Origin: Flavobacterium taihuense
Lineage (GTDB): Bacteria > Bacteroidota > Bacteroidia > Flavobacteriales > Flavobacteriaceae
Reading direction: 5' to 3'
Length of the DNA: 64,000 nucleotides
Assembly: GCF_019351435.1 (NCBI RefSeq)
Contig: NZ_JAHWYN010000003.1
Location: forward strand, 1 to 64,000
Shown: positions 44,148 through 55,600 of the stretch, piece after piece
Numbering within the stretch: the stretch's first letter is position 1
Layout of the letters: the number at the start of each line of letters is the position of its first letter
Translations under genes and position numbers: made by a program
Notes under the pieces: model-generated
The model's database searches: none
What the model was told of the DNA's origin: nothing
What the model saw: the letters and a program-made list of their open reading frames with translations, nothing else

Positions 44148-45996
44148 AGTCGACCAGGTGTTTGAAGCACTATTGCTTCAAGAAGATACGGATCATGATA
44201 AAAAAATTACTAAAGATGATTTGGGACCAAAAAGATTTGTGTTGGTAGATGAAAGTACCAAAGAGCAACAAATTATAGTAGGCACTTATCATTTGTCCAA
44301 TCTGTTACAAGAATTGGCTGTGTTAAAAGAAAATGAAGAAATATTGGGCGAGGTTGATTTGGATTGTATTCAAGAAAACCCAGTAGAAAGAATTTCCAGA
44401 AAAATAAGGGAGGATTATTGGGACGAACTAACTAGGACTATTGACAGGAAAGGGTTGAAATTAATCATTGAAGATGTGAAAACTTCGAATGAAGTGGCAA
44501 CACTTTATGTTTCCGAAAAAGACAAACAAGGTGTTGCTTATTTTAAAGAATTAGAAAAAGAGTTGGATAACTTTGAAGTGGTCGTACTTCCTTCAACTAT
44601 TTCAGAAGAATATGTAGCAACGTTAGATGATAAGCCTGGAATTTTGGCACTGGCTTTACAGCAAAAAATATATAGTTTACAAGGTGTCCCTTTTGTAGTG
44701 CCGGGAGGAAGATTTAACGAAATGTATGGCTGGGATAGTTATTTTATTGGAATTGGATTGTTGATTGATGGAAAATTAGAGAAAGCCATCGCCATCGCCG
44801 AAAATTTTAAATATCAAATCATTCATTACGGCAAAATCTTAAATGCCAATCGTAGTTATTACCTCACCAGAACGCAGCCACCGTTGTATTCTTCGTTACT
44901 CGTTGCTATTGCCAATGAGGGAAATATCGATAAAAAATGGTTGCGAAGCCATCTGGAAACGGTTATTTTAGAATACGATACCGTTTGGATGGTGCAAGGC
45001 AATAGATTGACTCCAACTGGATTGAACCGATATAAAGCGGATGGTGTGGGAATGCCTTTTGAAGTGGAACCAGGACATTTTGATGATGTGCTAGAACCTT
45101 ATGCGATTAAATACAATTTGCCTATTCGAGAATTCGAAAAACAATATCTAGCTCGAATAATTACCGATCCTGAATTGGATTTATATTTTGTACATGATCG
45201 GTCCATGCGCGAAAGCGGTCACGATACCACCAATCGTTTGATTAATACTTGTGCCAATTTGAATTCTGTTGATGTGAATAGTTTTCTTTATAAATATGAA
45301 AAAGACATCGAGAGTTTAATAAGAGATTATTTTGAAGGTTCATTTACTGCAGGAAATGTGATTCATACTCCCGAAGAATGGGCCAAAAAAGCGGAGTTCA
45401 GAAAAGAGAGAATGACTGAACTGTGCTGGAATGAAACCGCGGGGATGTATTTTGATTATGATTTTGTAAATCAAAAACAGTTTCCATTTGAAGCAGCATC
45501 AACATTCTTCCCGCTTTGGGCTGGATTGTGCGATGATTATCAAGCTCAAAAATTAGTGGAAAACGCTTTGCCTCTTTTTATGAAAACGGGCGGAATTACG
45601 GGCAGTACACAAAACAGTTGGTTAGAATCGGATCAAAATGCTCCACAGCGACAATGGGATTATCCTTTCGGCTGGGCTCCTCACCAAATGTTGTTGTGGG
45701 AAGGATTGCTGAAATACAATTACAAGGAAAAAGCACAAGAAATGGTCTACCGTTGGCTTTGGTTAATTACAAAGAATGCTGTAGAGTACAACGGAACCAT
45801 TCCCGAGAAATTTGATTTGGAAACCAGTTCACATAAAGTTTTTGCCGAGTATGGGAATGTAGGAACCGAATTTGATTATATCGCAAAAGAAGGTTTTGGT
45901 TGGGTAAATGCGTCCTATCAATACGGGTTGCAGATTTTGGATGGTAAATTAATAGATGAATTGAATCAATTGATATCTCCAGACGAATTGTTTTAG
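44131..45996 (+). CDS. GH37 trehalase, neutral (fungal-like) type with EF-hand-like calcium loop
   Basis: It encodes 621 residues with no signal peptide, so it is cytoplasmic. Trehalase signature 1 (PGGRFNEMYGWDSYF, from Pro191) and signature 2 (QWDYPFGWAP, from Gln508) are intact, as is RESGHDTT with the general acid Asp365. Residues 19-32 read DTDHDKKITKDDLG, a complete EF-hand loop (Asp at positions 1, 3, 5 and 12, Ile at 8), followed by PK. This equals the calcium-binding N-terminal motif of fungal neutral trehalases such as Nth1, not the periplasmic bacterial TreA type. It should split imported trehalose into two glucose molecules. Confidence 0.92.
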   Translation: MKFLLKVDQVFEALLLQEDTDHDKKITKDDLGPKRFVLVDESTKEQQIIVGTYHLSNLLQELAVLKENEEILGEVDLDCIQENPVERISRKIREDYWDELTRTIDRKGLKLIIEDVKTSNEVATLYVSEKDKQGVAYFKELEKELDNFEVVVLPSTISEEYVATLDDKPGILALALQQKIYSLQGVPFVVPGGRFNEMYGWDSYFIGIGLLIDGKLEKAIAIAENFKYQIIHYGKILNANRSYYLTRTQPPLYSSLLVAIANEGNIDKKWLRSHLETVILEYDTVWMVQGNRLTPTGLNRYKADGVGMPFEVEPGHFDDVLEPYAIKYNLPIREFEKQYLARIITDPELDLYFVHDRSMRESGHDTTNRLINTCANLNSVDVNSFLYKYEKDIESLIRDYFEGSFTAGNVIHTPEEWAKKAEFRKERMTELCWNETAGMYFDYDFVNQKQFPFEAASTFFPLWAGLCDDYQAQKLVENALPLFMKTGGITGSTQNSWLESDQNAPQRQWDYPFGWAPHQMLLWEGLLKYNYKEKAQEMVYRWLWLITKNAVEYNGTIPEKFDLETSSHKVFAEYGNVGTEFDYIAKEGFGWVNASYQYGLQILDGKLIDELNQLISPDELF

Positions 45997-46073
45997 TAAA
46001 TAAAATTTATTCTTTTTTTTGCTTTTTGTATATGATTTTTTTCTAAATTTAGCTTTCTAAAATTTATTCTATT

Positions 46074-46499
46074 ATGACTGTAAATCAAATACTAAGCACA
46101 AAAGGGAGAGAGGTTTATTCTATTGTTTCAACCATTACCGTTTTCGAAGCGTTGAGAGTTATGGGTGAGAAAAATATAGGAGCAATTCTTGTAATTGAAG
46201 ATGGAGCTTTAAAAGGAATTTTATCAGAGAGAGATTATGCCAGAAAAATTGTTTTAAAAGATAAATCCTCAAAGAAAACACCTGTAAGTGAAATTATGGA
46301 AAGTGAAGTAGTGACTGTTAAGCCATCGGATAATTTAGATTATTGTATGGAATTAATGAGTAAAAGAAGAATTAGACATTTACCAGTGATTGAAAACGAG
46401 GTGATAATCGGTCTTGTTTCAATAGGAGATGTCGTAAAATCTATAATTGAAGTTCAAAAAGAAACCATAAAACACCTAGATTCTTATATTTCCCAATAA
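46074..46499 (+). CDS. CBS-domain protein
   Basis: It encodes 141 residues made of one tandem CBS pair (about 8-62 and 75-130), with ERDYARK and RRIRHLPV motifs typical of stand-alone CBS proteins. Such pairs bind adenosyl ligands and sense energy state; the partner is unknown. A TAAATTTA -7-like element lies at 46044-46051. It is monocistronic, with a terminator 24 bp after the stop. Confidence 0.88.
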   Translation: MTVNQILSTKGREVYSIVSTITVFEALRVMGEKNIGAILVIEDGALKGILSERDYARKIVLKDKSSKKTPVSEIMESEVVTVKPSDNLDYCMELMSKRRIRHLPVIENEVIIGLVSIGDVVKSIIEVQKETIKHLDSYISQ

Positions 46500-46522
46500 A
46501 AAGGATTTTTAAATTACTATTT

Positions 46523-46554
46523 AATAGCTACATAGAACTGTAGCTATTTTTTTT
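46523..46554 (+). terminator. Terminator after the CBS gene
   Basis: A perfect 10-bp stem (46523-46532 with 46539-46548), a 6-base loop and a T run. Confidence 0.88.
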
Positions 46555-46620
46555 GGTTATAAATTACCCAAATTCAAATAAAAGAATAAGATAAAGGCTT
46601 CGGTTTTAAAGGAAGTCCGT

Positions 46621-46628
46621 TATCTTTG
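46621..46628 (+). promoter_or_regulatory. -7 element of the malic enzyme gene
   Basis: It reads TATCTTTG (TAnnTTTG), 23 bp before the ATG at 46652. No good -33 element is seen. Confidence 0.5.
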
Positions 46629-46651
46629 TTTATTAGAAAAAATAAAAAAAA

Positions 46652-48937
46652 ATGGACAAGAACAGTAAAAGAAAAGAGGCGTTATTGTATCACGCTGAAC
46701 CAACTCCAGGAAAAATTCAAGTAGTCCCTACCAAAAAATATGCAACCCAAAGAGATTTGTCTTTGGCTTATTCTCCAGGAGTTGCAGAACCATGTTTGGA
46801 AATTGCAAAAGACATCAATAATGTTTATAAATATACAGCCAAAGGGAATCTAGTTGCTGTAATCACAAACGGAACAGCCGTTTTGGGACTTGGTGATATT
46901 GGCCCAGAAGCTTCAAAACCCGTAATGGAAGGCAAAGGTCTTTTGTTTAAAATATTTTCTGATATCGATGTGTTTGACATCGAAATTGGAACCAAAGATA
47001 TCGAAGAGTTTATTCAAACAGTGAAAAATATAGCGCCAACTTTTGGGGGAATTAATCTAGAAGATATTAAAGCGCCTGAATCATTTGAAATCGAACGCAG
47101 GCTGGTTGAAGAACTAAATATTCCTGTGATGCATGATGATCAACATGGGACAGCTATTATATCTTCAGCAGCTTTAATTAATGCATTAGAATTGGCTGGT
47201 AAAAAAGCAGAAAATGTAAAAATGGTTGTGTCTGGCGCAGGATCTGCCGCAATTGCTTGTGCCGATTTGTATGTTCTATTGGGAGTAAAAAGAGAGAATA
47301 TTGTAATGTTTAATAGTAAAGGTCTTTTGACCAAAGACAACCCAGCTTTGTCTGAATTACAAGTAAAATATGCTGTGGAAGGAGCCTCAAAAAGTCTTGA
47401 AGAAGCCTTGACAGGAGCAGATATTTTCTTGGGATTATCAACTGCAAATGTTATGACTCCTCAAATGTTATTAGCAATGGCAGATAATCCTATTGTTTTC
47501 GCCATGGCAAATCCTGATCCTGAAATTGCTTACAACCTTGCTATTTCAACCCGAAAGGATGTTATTATGGCAACAGGTCGTTCAGATCATCCTAATCAAG
47601 TAAACAATGTACTTGGATTTCCTTATATTTTTAGAGGAGCGCTAGATGTGCGCGCCACAAAGATAAATGAAGCTATGAAAATGGCTGCTGTAAAAGCATT
47701 GGCTGCACTTGCTAAAGAGAATGTTCCTGAGCAGGTAAATATTGCCTATGGAGCTACTAAATTGGTTTTTGGTAGAGAATATATCATACCAAAACCTTTT
47801 GATCCTAGATTAATCACGGTAGTTGCGCCTGCTGTTGCAAAAGCGGCTATGGAATCTGGTGTTGCATTAAATCCAATTACTGATTGGGCTAAGTATGAAG
47901 AAGAACTTTTGAATCGTTTGGGTAATGATAATAAAATGATTCGAATGATTACCAATAGAGCCAAAACGGATCCGAAAAAAGTTGTTTTTGCAGAAGCGGA
48001 ACAATTGGATGTTTTAAAAGCTGCTCAAATTGTTTATGAAGAAGGTATAGGTTTTCCTATTTTGTTAGGAAATAAAGAAATTATTTTAGAATTAAAAGCA
48101 GAACTGGGCTTTGATGCAGATCTTCCAATAATAGATCCAAAATTAGAAGAGGAAACAGAGAGAAGAACTCGATATGCTACCGAATTATGGCAGTCCAGAA
48201 AACGAAATGGTATCTCGCTTTTTGATGCTGAAAAGTTCATGAGAGAACGAAATTATTTTGCAGCTATGATGGTGAACATGGGTGATGCTGATGCATTAGT
48301 TTCAGGACATTCCAGAAGTTATCCGTCAGTTGTAAAACCGATGTTGCAAATAATTGGTAAAGCACCTAATGTTTCATTGGTAGCGACTACCAATATTATG
48401 ATGACTAGTCGAGGGCCTATGTTTTTGTCGGACACAGCAATAAATGTAAATCCATCAGCAGAGGAGCTGGCAAAAATTGCTTTAATGACTGCCAATACTG
48501 CAAAAATGTTTGGCGTTGAACCTGTGATTGCGATGGTGTCTTATTCCAATTTTGGTTCTTCGACAAATGAGACTGCTTCAAAAGTGAAAGAAGCGGTGGC
48601 TTATTTACATGAAAATCATCCTGATATTGTTGTGGATGGAGAAATTCAAGCCGATTTTGCTTTGAATTCAGATATGCTTGATGCCAAGTTTCCTTTTTCA
48701 AAATTAGCTGGAAAAAAAGTAAATACTTTAATTTTTCCAAACCTAGAAGCTGCTAATATTACATATAAACTATTGAAAGAGTTGAATAAAGTTGCGTCAA
48801 TTGGACCAATAATGATGGGGATGAAAAATCCAGTTCATGTTTTTCAATTGGGAGCCAGTGTTGAAGAAATGGTCAATATGGCCGCAATAGCAGTAATTGA
48901 CGCTCAAGAAAAAAGTATGAGATTAAAAGGGAAATAA
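46652..48937 (+). CDS. maeB: NADP-dependent malic enzyme with C-terminal phosphotransacetylase-like domain
   Basis: It encodes 761 residues. The N-terminal malic enzyme half (about 1-430) has [21 protein letters not shown] and the nucleotide-binding [12 protein letters not shown]. The C-terminal half (about 430-755) is a phosphate acetyltransferase-like domain, as in MaeB-type enzymes, where it is regulatory. It converts malate to pyruvate and CO2 with NADPH formation. The length is normal for the family. It is a single-gene unit with its own -7 element. Confidence 0.95.
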   Translation: MDKNSKRKEALLYHAEPTPGKIQVVPTKKYATQRDLSLAYSPGVAEPCLEIAKDINNVYKYTAKGNLVAVITNGTAVLGLGDIGPEASKPVMEGKGLLFKIFSDIDVFDIEIGTKDIEEFIQTVKNIAPTFGGINLEDIKAPESFEIERRLVEELNIPVMHDDQHGTAIISSAALINALELAGKKAENVKMVVSGAGSAAIACADLYVLLGVKRENIVMFNSKGLLTKDNPALSELQVKYAVEGASKSLEEALTGADIFLGLSTANVMTPQMLLAMADNPIVFAMANPDPEIAYNLAISTRKDVIMATGRSDHPNQVNNVLGFPYIFRGALDVRATKINEAMKMAAVKALAALAKENVPEQVNIAYGATKLVFGREYIIPKPFDPRLITVVAPAVAKAAMESGVALNPITDWAKYEEELLNRLGNDNKMIRMITNRAKTDPKKVVFAEAEQLDVLKAAQIVYEEGIGFPILLGNKEIILELKAELGFDADLPIIDPKLEEETERRTRYATELWQSRKRNGISLFDAEKFMRERNYFAAMMVNMGDADALVSGHSRSYPSVVKPMLQIIGKAPNVSLVATTNIMMTSRGPMFLSDTAINVNPSAEELAKIALMTANTAKMFGVEPVIAMVSYSNFGSSTNETASKVKEAVAYLHENHPDIVVDGEIQADFALNSDMLDAKFPFSKLAGKKVNTLIFPNLEAANITYKLLKELNKVASIGPIMMGMKNPVHVFQLGASVEEMVNMAAIAVIDAQEKSMRLKGK

Positions 48938-48959
48938 AGTCAAAATACCTAAAGAATAC

Positions 48960-49049
48960 AATTTGAGATTAAAAGACAAATGTAATGTGTTGGCTTGTAC
49001 TTAAAAGGAACTCCATTAACGCAATACATTTGTCTTTTAATCTCAAATT
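48960..49049. repeat. Long perfect inverted repeat between maeB and ruvA
   Basis: Two 25-base arms (48960-48984 and 49025-49049) are exact reverse complements, and the next seven bases inward pair at five positions. The 40-base loop has no evident gene. It could be a bidirectional terminator for maeB or a remnant of a small mobile repeat. The right arm contains the TTTG of the ruvA promoter. Confidence 0.9.
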
Positions 49050-49061
49050 TTATTATATTTG
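49029..49061 (+). promoter_or_regulatory. ruvA promoter
   Basis: TTTG (49029-49032), 21 bases, then TATATTTG (49054-49061): a complete Bacteroidota -33/-7 promoter, 16 bp before the ruvA ATG. The -33 element lies inside the right arm of the inverted repeat. Confidence 0.65.
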
Positions 49062-49077
49062 AACATATAAATTATTT

Positions 49078-49659
49078 ATGATAGCACATTTACAAGGAAA
49101 ATTAGTAGAAAAAACACCTACAGATGTAGTGATAGACTGTAGCGGTGTTGGTTATCATGTAAATATATCTTTGCATACCTATTCTTTATTGCCTAATACT
49201 GATTTTATAAAATTATATACGTATCTTCAAATAAAAGAAGATGCCCATACTTTGTTTGGGTTTGTGGAAAAATCGGAGAGAGAAATTTTTAAAATGTTAT
49301 TATCGGTATCTGGAATTGGTGCCAGTATTGCACGTACTATGCTTTCCTCTTTAGATCCTAAACAAATTATCAATGCCATTGCTTCAGGAGACGTGGTTGC
49401 GATTCAAAAAATAAAAGGAATTGGAAGTAAAACTGCTCAAAGAGTTATCCTTGATTTAAAGGAAAAAGTGTTAAAATTGTATGATTTAGATGAAGTTTCG
49501 ATGTCGCAGAGCAATACAAACAAAGATGAAGCGTTATCTGCTCTGGAAGTCCTTGGTTTTGTTCGAAAAGCATCCGAAAAAATCATTGAAAAAATCGTCA
49601 AAGAAGAACCAGAAGCTACTGTGGAAACTATAATAAAAAAAGCTTTAAAAAATTTATAG
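49078..49659 (+). CDS. ruvA: Holliday junction branch migration protein RuvA
   Basis: It encodes 193 residues with the three RuvA regions: the OB-fold (MIAHLQGKLVEKTPTDVVIDCSG), two helix-hairpin-helix motifs (LLSVSGIGASIA and IQKIKGIGSKTAQRVILDLKEK) and the C-terminal RuvB-contacting domain (DEALSALEVLGF). It binds four-way junctions with RuvB. Its length is normal. sprA follows by 25 bp, so the two are probably co-transcribed, as in other flavobacteria. Confidence 0.96.
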   Translation: MIAHLQGKLVEKTPTDVVIDCSGVGYHVNISLHTYSLLPNTDFIKLYTYLQIKEDAHTLFGFVEKSEREIFKMLLSVSGIGASIARTMLSSLDPKQIINAIASGDVVAIQKIKGIGSKTAQRVILDLKEKVLKLYDLDEVSMSQSNTNKDEALSALEVLGFVRKASEKIIEKIVKEEPEATVETIIKKALKNL

Positions 49660-49684
49660 AAAAATCATTAGAAGTCTAATCGAT

Positions 49685-52600
49685 ATGCATAAAATTTATA
49701 TTTTTTTGCTGGTAATTTTTTGTGGTTTTGTATCGCAGGCCCAAGTGCAAGGGGTTGTTCAAGACACCGTAAAAAAAGGATATGACGTTGGTGAAGTTCA
49801 AATGGCAAATCCCAAAAGCATATTGTCAGCCTATACCTATGATCCAGTTACTGATACTTATGTTTACACTAATTCAATAGACGATTTCAATATCAATTAT
49901 CCTATTGTTTTAACTCCAGCTGAGTATGAAAAATTAATGTTGAAGGAATCGATGAACGATTATTTTAGCAAAAAAGTAGATGCTATAGATGGTAATAAAA
50001 CGGGGAGTGAAGCTGCAAAAAAGGATTTATTGCCACGATATTATATAAGATCGGGACTTTTTGAGTCTATTTTTGGTAGCAATACTATCGATGTAAAACC
50101 AACAGGTTCAATTGAAATTGATTTAGGATTATTATACACCAAGCAGGATAATCCAGCATTTTCCCCTAGAAATAGAACAAATACTTCATTCGACTTTAAT
50201 CAAAGAATAAGTATGAGTTTGTTGGGAAAAGTTGGTACTCGATTGCAAGTCACAGCCAATTTTGATACCCAGTCTACTTTTGCATTTCAAAATTTATTAA
50301 AATTGGAATATACTCCAGCAGATGATGATATTGTCCGAAAAATTGAAGTTGGAAATGTCAGTATGCCCTTAAATAGTACTTTGATACAAGGGGCTCAGAG
50401 TTTATTTGGAGTAAAAACCGAGTTGCAGTTTGGTAAAACGACTGTGACAGGGGTGTTTTCAGAGCAAAAGTCACAAGCCAAAAGCGTAACAGCTCAAGGA
50501 GGAGGCACTATTCAAGAATTCGAAATGTATGGGTTAGATTATGATAATGATAGGCATTTTTTCTTGTCTCAATATTTTAGAGACAAATACGATGCATCAT
50601 TAAAAAATTATCCTTTTATAGATTCAAGAGTTCAAATAACAAGGGTGGAAGTTTGGATTACCAACAAGCAAAATCGCGTAAATACAACAAGTAATAATTT
50701 AAGAAATATTATTGCTTTACAGGATTTAGGGGAATCTCAATTAAAAGATTTGCCAGACAATAAAGTGGTGGTTTTGAATCCTTCTGCAGGGATGTTTCTT
50801 AAACCGCCAGATTCTCCAACAGATAATAAAAATAATAAATATAATCCAGAATTGATAGCTAACAATACGGGTTATTTAAATAGTAACATTCGTGAAATAG
50901 TAACAGCAAAAAATGGATTTAATTCTATTACGGTTAGTGAAGGACAAGATTATTCAAAATTAGAAAATGCCAGAAAGTTACTGCCCAATGAATATTCTCT
51001 TAATACACAGTTGGGGTATATTTCCTTGCAACAACGATTAGGGAATGATGAAATTTTGGCGGTAGCTTATCAGTATTCTATTGGCGATGAAGTTTACCAA
51101 GTTGGGGAATTTGGTAATGATGGTGTTGAGGCAACAGTGGTAGGTAGTTCACAGCAATCCAATCAAACGGTTATCTCTCAGACTTTAATTTTAAAAATGT
51201 TAAAGAGTAGTTTGACAAATGTATCAAATCCAGTTTGGAATTTGATGATGAAAAATATTTATCAAATCCAGGGTGCTTATCAATTGATTCAGGAAGATTT
51301 TAGGTTAAATGTTTTATATAAAAATCCATCACCTTTAAATTACATTTCTCCTGTTCCGGGATTTCCGTTTCCAGCTAATCCATCTCCTGAAAACACGATA
51401 GAGAATACTACTTTGTTAAAAGTGCTTAATTTGGATAGGTTGAATTATAATAATGATACTCAGGCTGGTGGTGATGGATTCTTTGATTTTATTCCTGGTT
51501 TGACCGTCGATTCACAAAACGGCAGATTGATTTTTACCAGTAAGGAACCTTTTGGTGAACTGTTGTTTAAAAAGCTGGATGATCCAAATTCTCCACGTGA
51601 CTATTATGATGTTGATACGTATAATGAGAATCAAAAAAAATATGTGAATCCTTACATGTATCGCAACACTACAGCAGTAGCTATTCAGAATCCAGAACTG
51701 AATAAATTTCTTTTGCGTGGGAAGTTCAAATCTGTTGGCGGAGATGGGATTCCTATAGGGGCCTTTAATGTCCCGCTAGGCTCTGTAAAAGTTACGGCAG
51801 CAGGCAGAGTTTTGGTGGAAGGAGTTGATTATAGCGTGAATTATCAATTGGGGAAAGTTCAAATTCTAGATCCATCTTTACAAGCATCGAATACTCCAAT
51901 TGAAATTTCATTAGAGAATAATTCTGTTTTTGGTCAACAAACCAGAAGATTTTTTGGGGTAAATGTTGATCATTTAATTTCTGAGAATTTTATGGTAGGG
52001 GCAACTTTCTTAAATATGAAAGAAAAGCCATTTACCCAAAAATCCAGTTATGGTCAAGAGTCTGTGAATAATAGTATTTTTGGATTGCATGGAAATTTTT
52101 CTTCCCAAGTTCCTTTTTTTACCCGCTTGGTTAATAAATTACCAAATATAGATACCGATGTTCCTTCTACGATTTCAGTTAGTGGTGAGTTTGCTTATTT
52201 AATGCCCAATGCATCAGACGGAGATAAATTTCAAGGAGAATCTACCATTTATGTTGATGATTTCGAAAGCTCTCAATCTTCAATTGATTTGCGTTCTGCT
52301 TATGCTTGGAGTTTGTCTTCTACCCCAGAGAACAATCCCAAGAGTTCATATAATTTTAATGGAAATTTAGAAGGTTTGGATTACGGTTTTAAGAGAGCCA
52401 AATTAGCGTGGTACACTATTGATCCTATTTTTTATACCTCAAAACCATCTGGAATTACAAATGATGATTTGTCTTTGAATACAACAAGGAGAGTTTATAG
52501 TGATGAATTATATCCATTAACAGATATTGTACAAGGGCAATCTCTCGTGGTGAGTACCTTGGATTTGAGTTATTATCCCAAAGACCGTGGACCTTATAAT

Positions 52601-55600
52601 AATGCCTCGAAAGTTGATGATGCTCCAAATGAAAATTATGGAGGGATTTTGAGGTCGTTAAGTTCTACCAATTTTGAGCAAGGCAATGTTGAATATATTC
52701 AGTTTTGGGTTATGGATCCTTATGTAGGGAACTCCAAAATTCCTAATTCTAATACTGGAAAACTCTATTTTAATCTTGGGGAAATCTCCGAAGATGTTTT
52801 AAAAGACGATAAAAAATTATATGAAAATGGTCTTGGTCCAGATCAAATTCTGGTGAACCCTCCTTCGGATTGGGGAAATGTTCCTGCTTCACAATCGTTA
52901 ATTTATGCATTTGATAATAATGAAGGAAATCGTATCAATCAGGACATTGGTTTGGATGGTCTTCCTTCTAGTGAAGAAGCAAAGATTTATACTAATTATG
53001 GTTCAGAAGCCGACCCGGCTGCGGATGACTATGTTTATTATTTGAATACTTCTGGAGATGTGTTAGATCGTTATAAAAATTACAATGGTGTTGATGGAAA
53101 TTCAACTGTTAATATCAATTCACCTAATAGAGGATCTTCGACAGTTCCAGATGTTGAGGATGTTAATAGGGATAACACGATGAATACGATCAATGCTTAT
53201 TATGAGTACAGTGTTGATTTTGAGCCTAATATGCAAGTAGGACAGAATTATATTTCAGATATTCGTAACACAGCAGTCACCTTGCCAAATGGCTCCTCTA
53301 CGGAATCAAGATGGATTCAATTTAAAATTCCAATTAAGCAATATCAAAATAAGATTGGTACTATAACTGATTTTAATTCAATTCGTTTTATGCGAATGTT
53401 CTTGACTGATTTTACTGATCAGGTTACGTTGCGCTTTGGAGCTTTAGAATTAATTAGAGGAGAGTGGAGGCTTTATGATAAAGAATTAACTTCTACAGGA
53501 GCAATAGATCCAAGCTCATCGACTACTTTCGCTACTGCGGCAGTAAATATAGAAGAAAATTCAAGCCGTTGTCCGATAAATTATGTGAGTCCACCAAGTG
53601 TAGAAAGAGAGCAATTATATAACAATAATACGGTTATCAACCAAGATGAGCAATCTTTGTCGATGAAAATTTCAGGAAAAGGTTTAGAGCCTTTTCATGG
53701 CAGAGGTGCGTTCAAAAATTTTAATATTGATATGCGTCAATATAAGAATCTTAAAATGTTTTTACATGCTGAGTCGTTACCAGATGAAACTGCATTACAA
53801 GATAATCAAATGGTTGCCTTTTTGCGTTTTGGAGCGGATTATTCGGATGATTTTTATCAAATAGAAATTCCATTGAAAGTGACTGTGGCTTCTTCTTCTG
53901 GAGATAAAGGCTGTCCGCCGGTAAGTGCTGACTTGGTTTGGCCTTCAGACAACGAAATAGATTTGTCTCTAGAATTATTAACGAATTTAAAGCTTAAGTC
54001 TTTAAAAATTGACAAAGCGACTTTGCCAGCTGATGGAATTTATTATTCGGATGACGATCCAGATCAAGTTGGAGGCGATGGGGATACTAAATTGCGTATA
54101 GGGATTAAAGGTAATCCAAATTTAGGGATGATTCGAAATGTTATGCTTGGTGTAAAAAGTAATGAACCTCATGAGGATATAAAAGGAGAGGTTTGGTTTA
54201 ATGAACTCCGTTTGGCTAATATGGATAATAAAGGGGGTATGGCTGCTTTATTAAACGTTGATACCAATTTTGCAGATTTGGCAACGGTATCTATGACTGG
54301 AAATATTAAGAATTATGGATTTGGTACTATCGAACAAGGGCCAAATGAAAGAAGTAGAGAAGATCTTAAGCAATATAATGTTGTGACCAATATTAACTTA
54401 GGGAAATTTTTGCCCAAAAAATGGGGTATTAATTTGCCTTTTAATTACTCCATTGGAGAAGCAACTATTACACCGGAGTATGATCCTTTTTATGAAGATA
54501 TCAAACTGAAGCAAGTTTTGGATGATGCAGATACGGATGCCGAAAGAAAAAATAAATTAAGTCAAGCTATTGATTATACTAAACGTAAAAGTATCAATTT
54601 GATTGGTGTTCGAAAAGAAAGAAGCCCTGCAAAGAAGCCAATGCCTTATGATCCGGAAAACTTCACTTTTTCGCAATATTATAATGAAGTTGCTCGTCAT
54701 GATTTTGAAATCGAAAAAAATATTGATCAACAATCGAGAACAACTGTAGATTATGCTTATACATTTCAACCAAAAGTATTAGAGCCTTTTCAGAAAACAA
54801 AGTTTATGAAAAAAAGTAGCTATTGGAAGTTTTTGAGTGACCTTAATTTTAATTATTTGCCATCAAATATTACTTTTAATACCAATGTGGTTCGACAAGA
54901 TAATGAACAACAATTTAGACAAGTAGAAGATATAGGGATTGGTTTTGAACCATTGTACAGAAGAAATTATGGGTTTAATTACCAATATGGGTTTGTTTTT
55001 AATTTGACTAAATCATTAAAGATAAATTATACGGCTGCTTCGAGAAACTTAGTAAAAAATTATTTGGATGATAATAATGAACCTATTGATAATGTAACTA
55101 TTTGGGACGGCTACTTTGATGTGGGAACCGCCAATTTTCATATGCAGCAGTTTGTTTTAAATTATGAAATACCGTTGAATAAAATACCTGTATTAGGATT
55201 TATAAAAGCTAATTACTCTTATACAGGGGATTATAGTTGGCAACAATCCTCTACCACATTAAGTAATATTGAGAAGGACGGTCAGTATTATAATTTGGGG
55301 AACACGGTGCAAAATGCAAAATCAACAAATTTTAATACAACTTTCAATATGGAGACGTTGTATAAATATATTGGTATCTCTAAAAATTCTAATAATAGCA
55401 AACCTAAACCTGTAGCTCCGCCTAAACCAGGTGAAAAAGTGGTAAAGAATGATCCTCTTAAAAAGATTAACCAAAATCAGTTTATCGAAAGTTTGAAGGG
55501 AGTCTTAACAAGTGTGAAAAGTATACAACTTAGTTTTGCCGAGAATCAAGGAACGGTTTTGCCAGGATATACTCCAAGTGTTGGTTTTTTTGGATCTTCA

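Noticed and set aside
48960..49049. CRISPR array or transposon end pair
   Set aside because: There are only two arms in inverted, not direct, orientation and no transposase or target duplication is visible.
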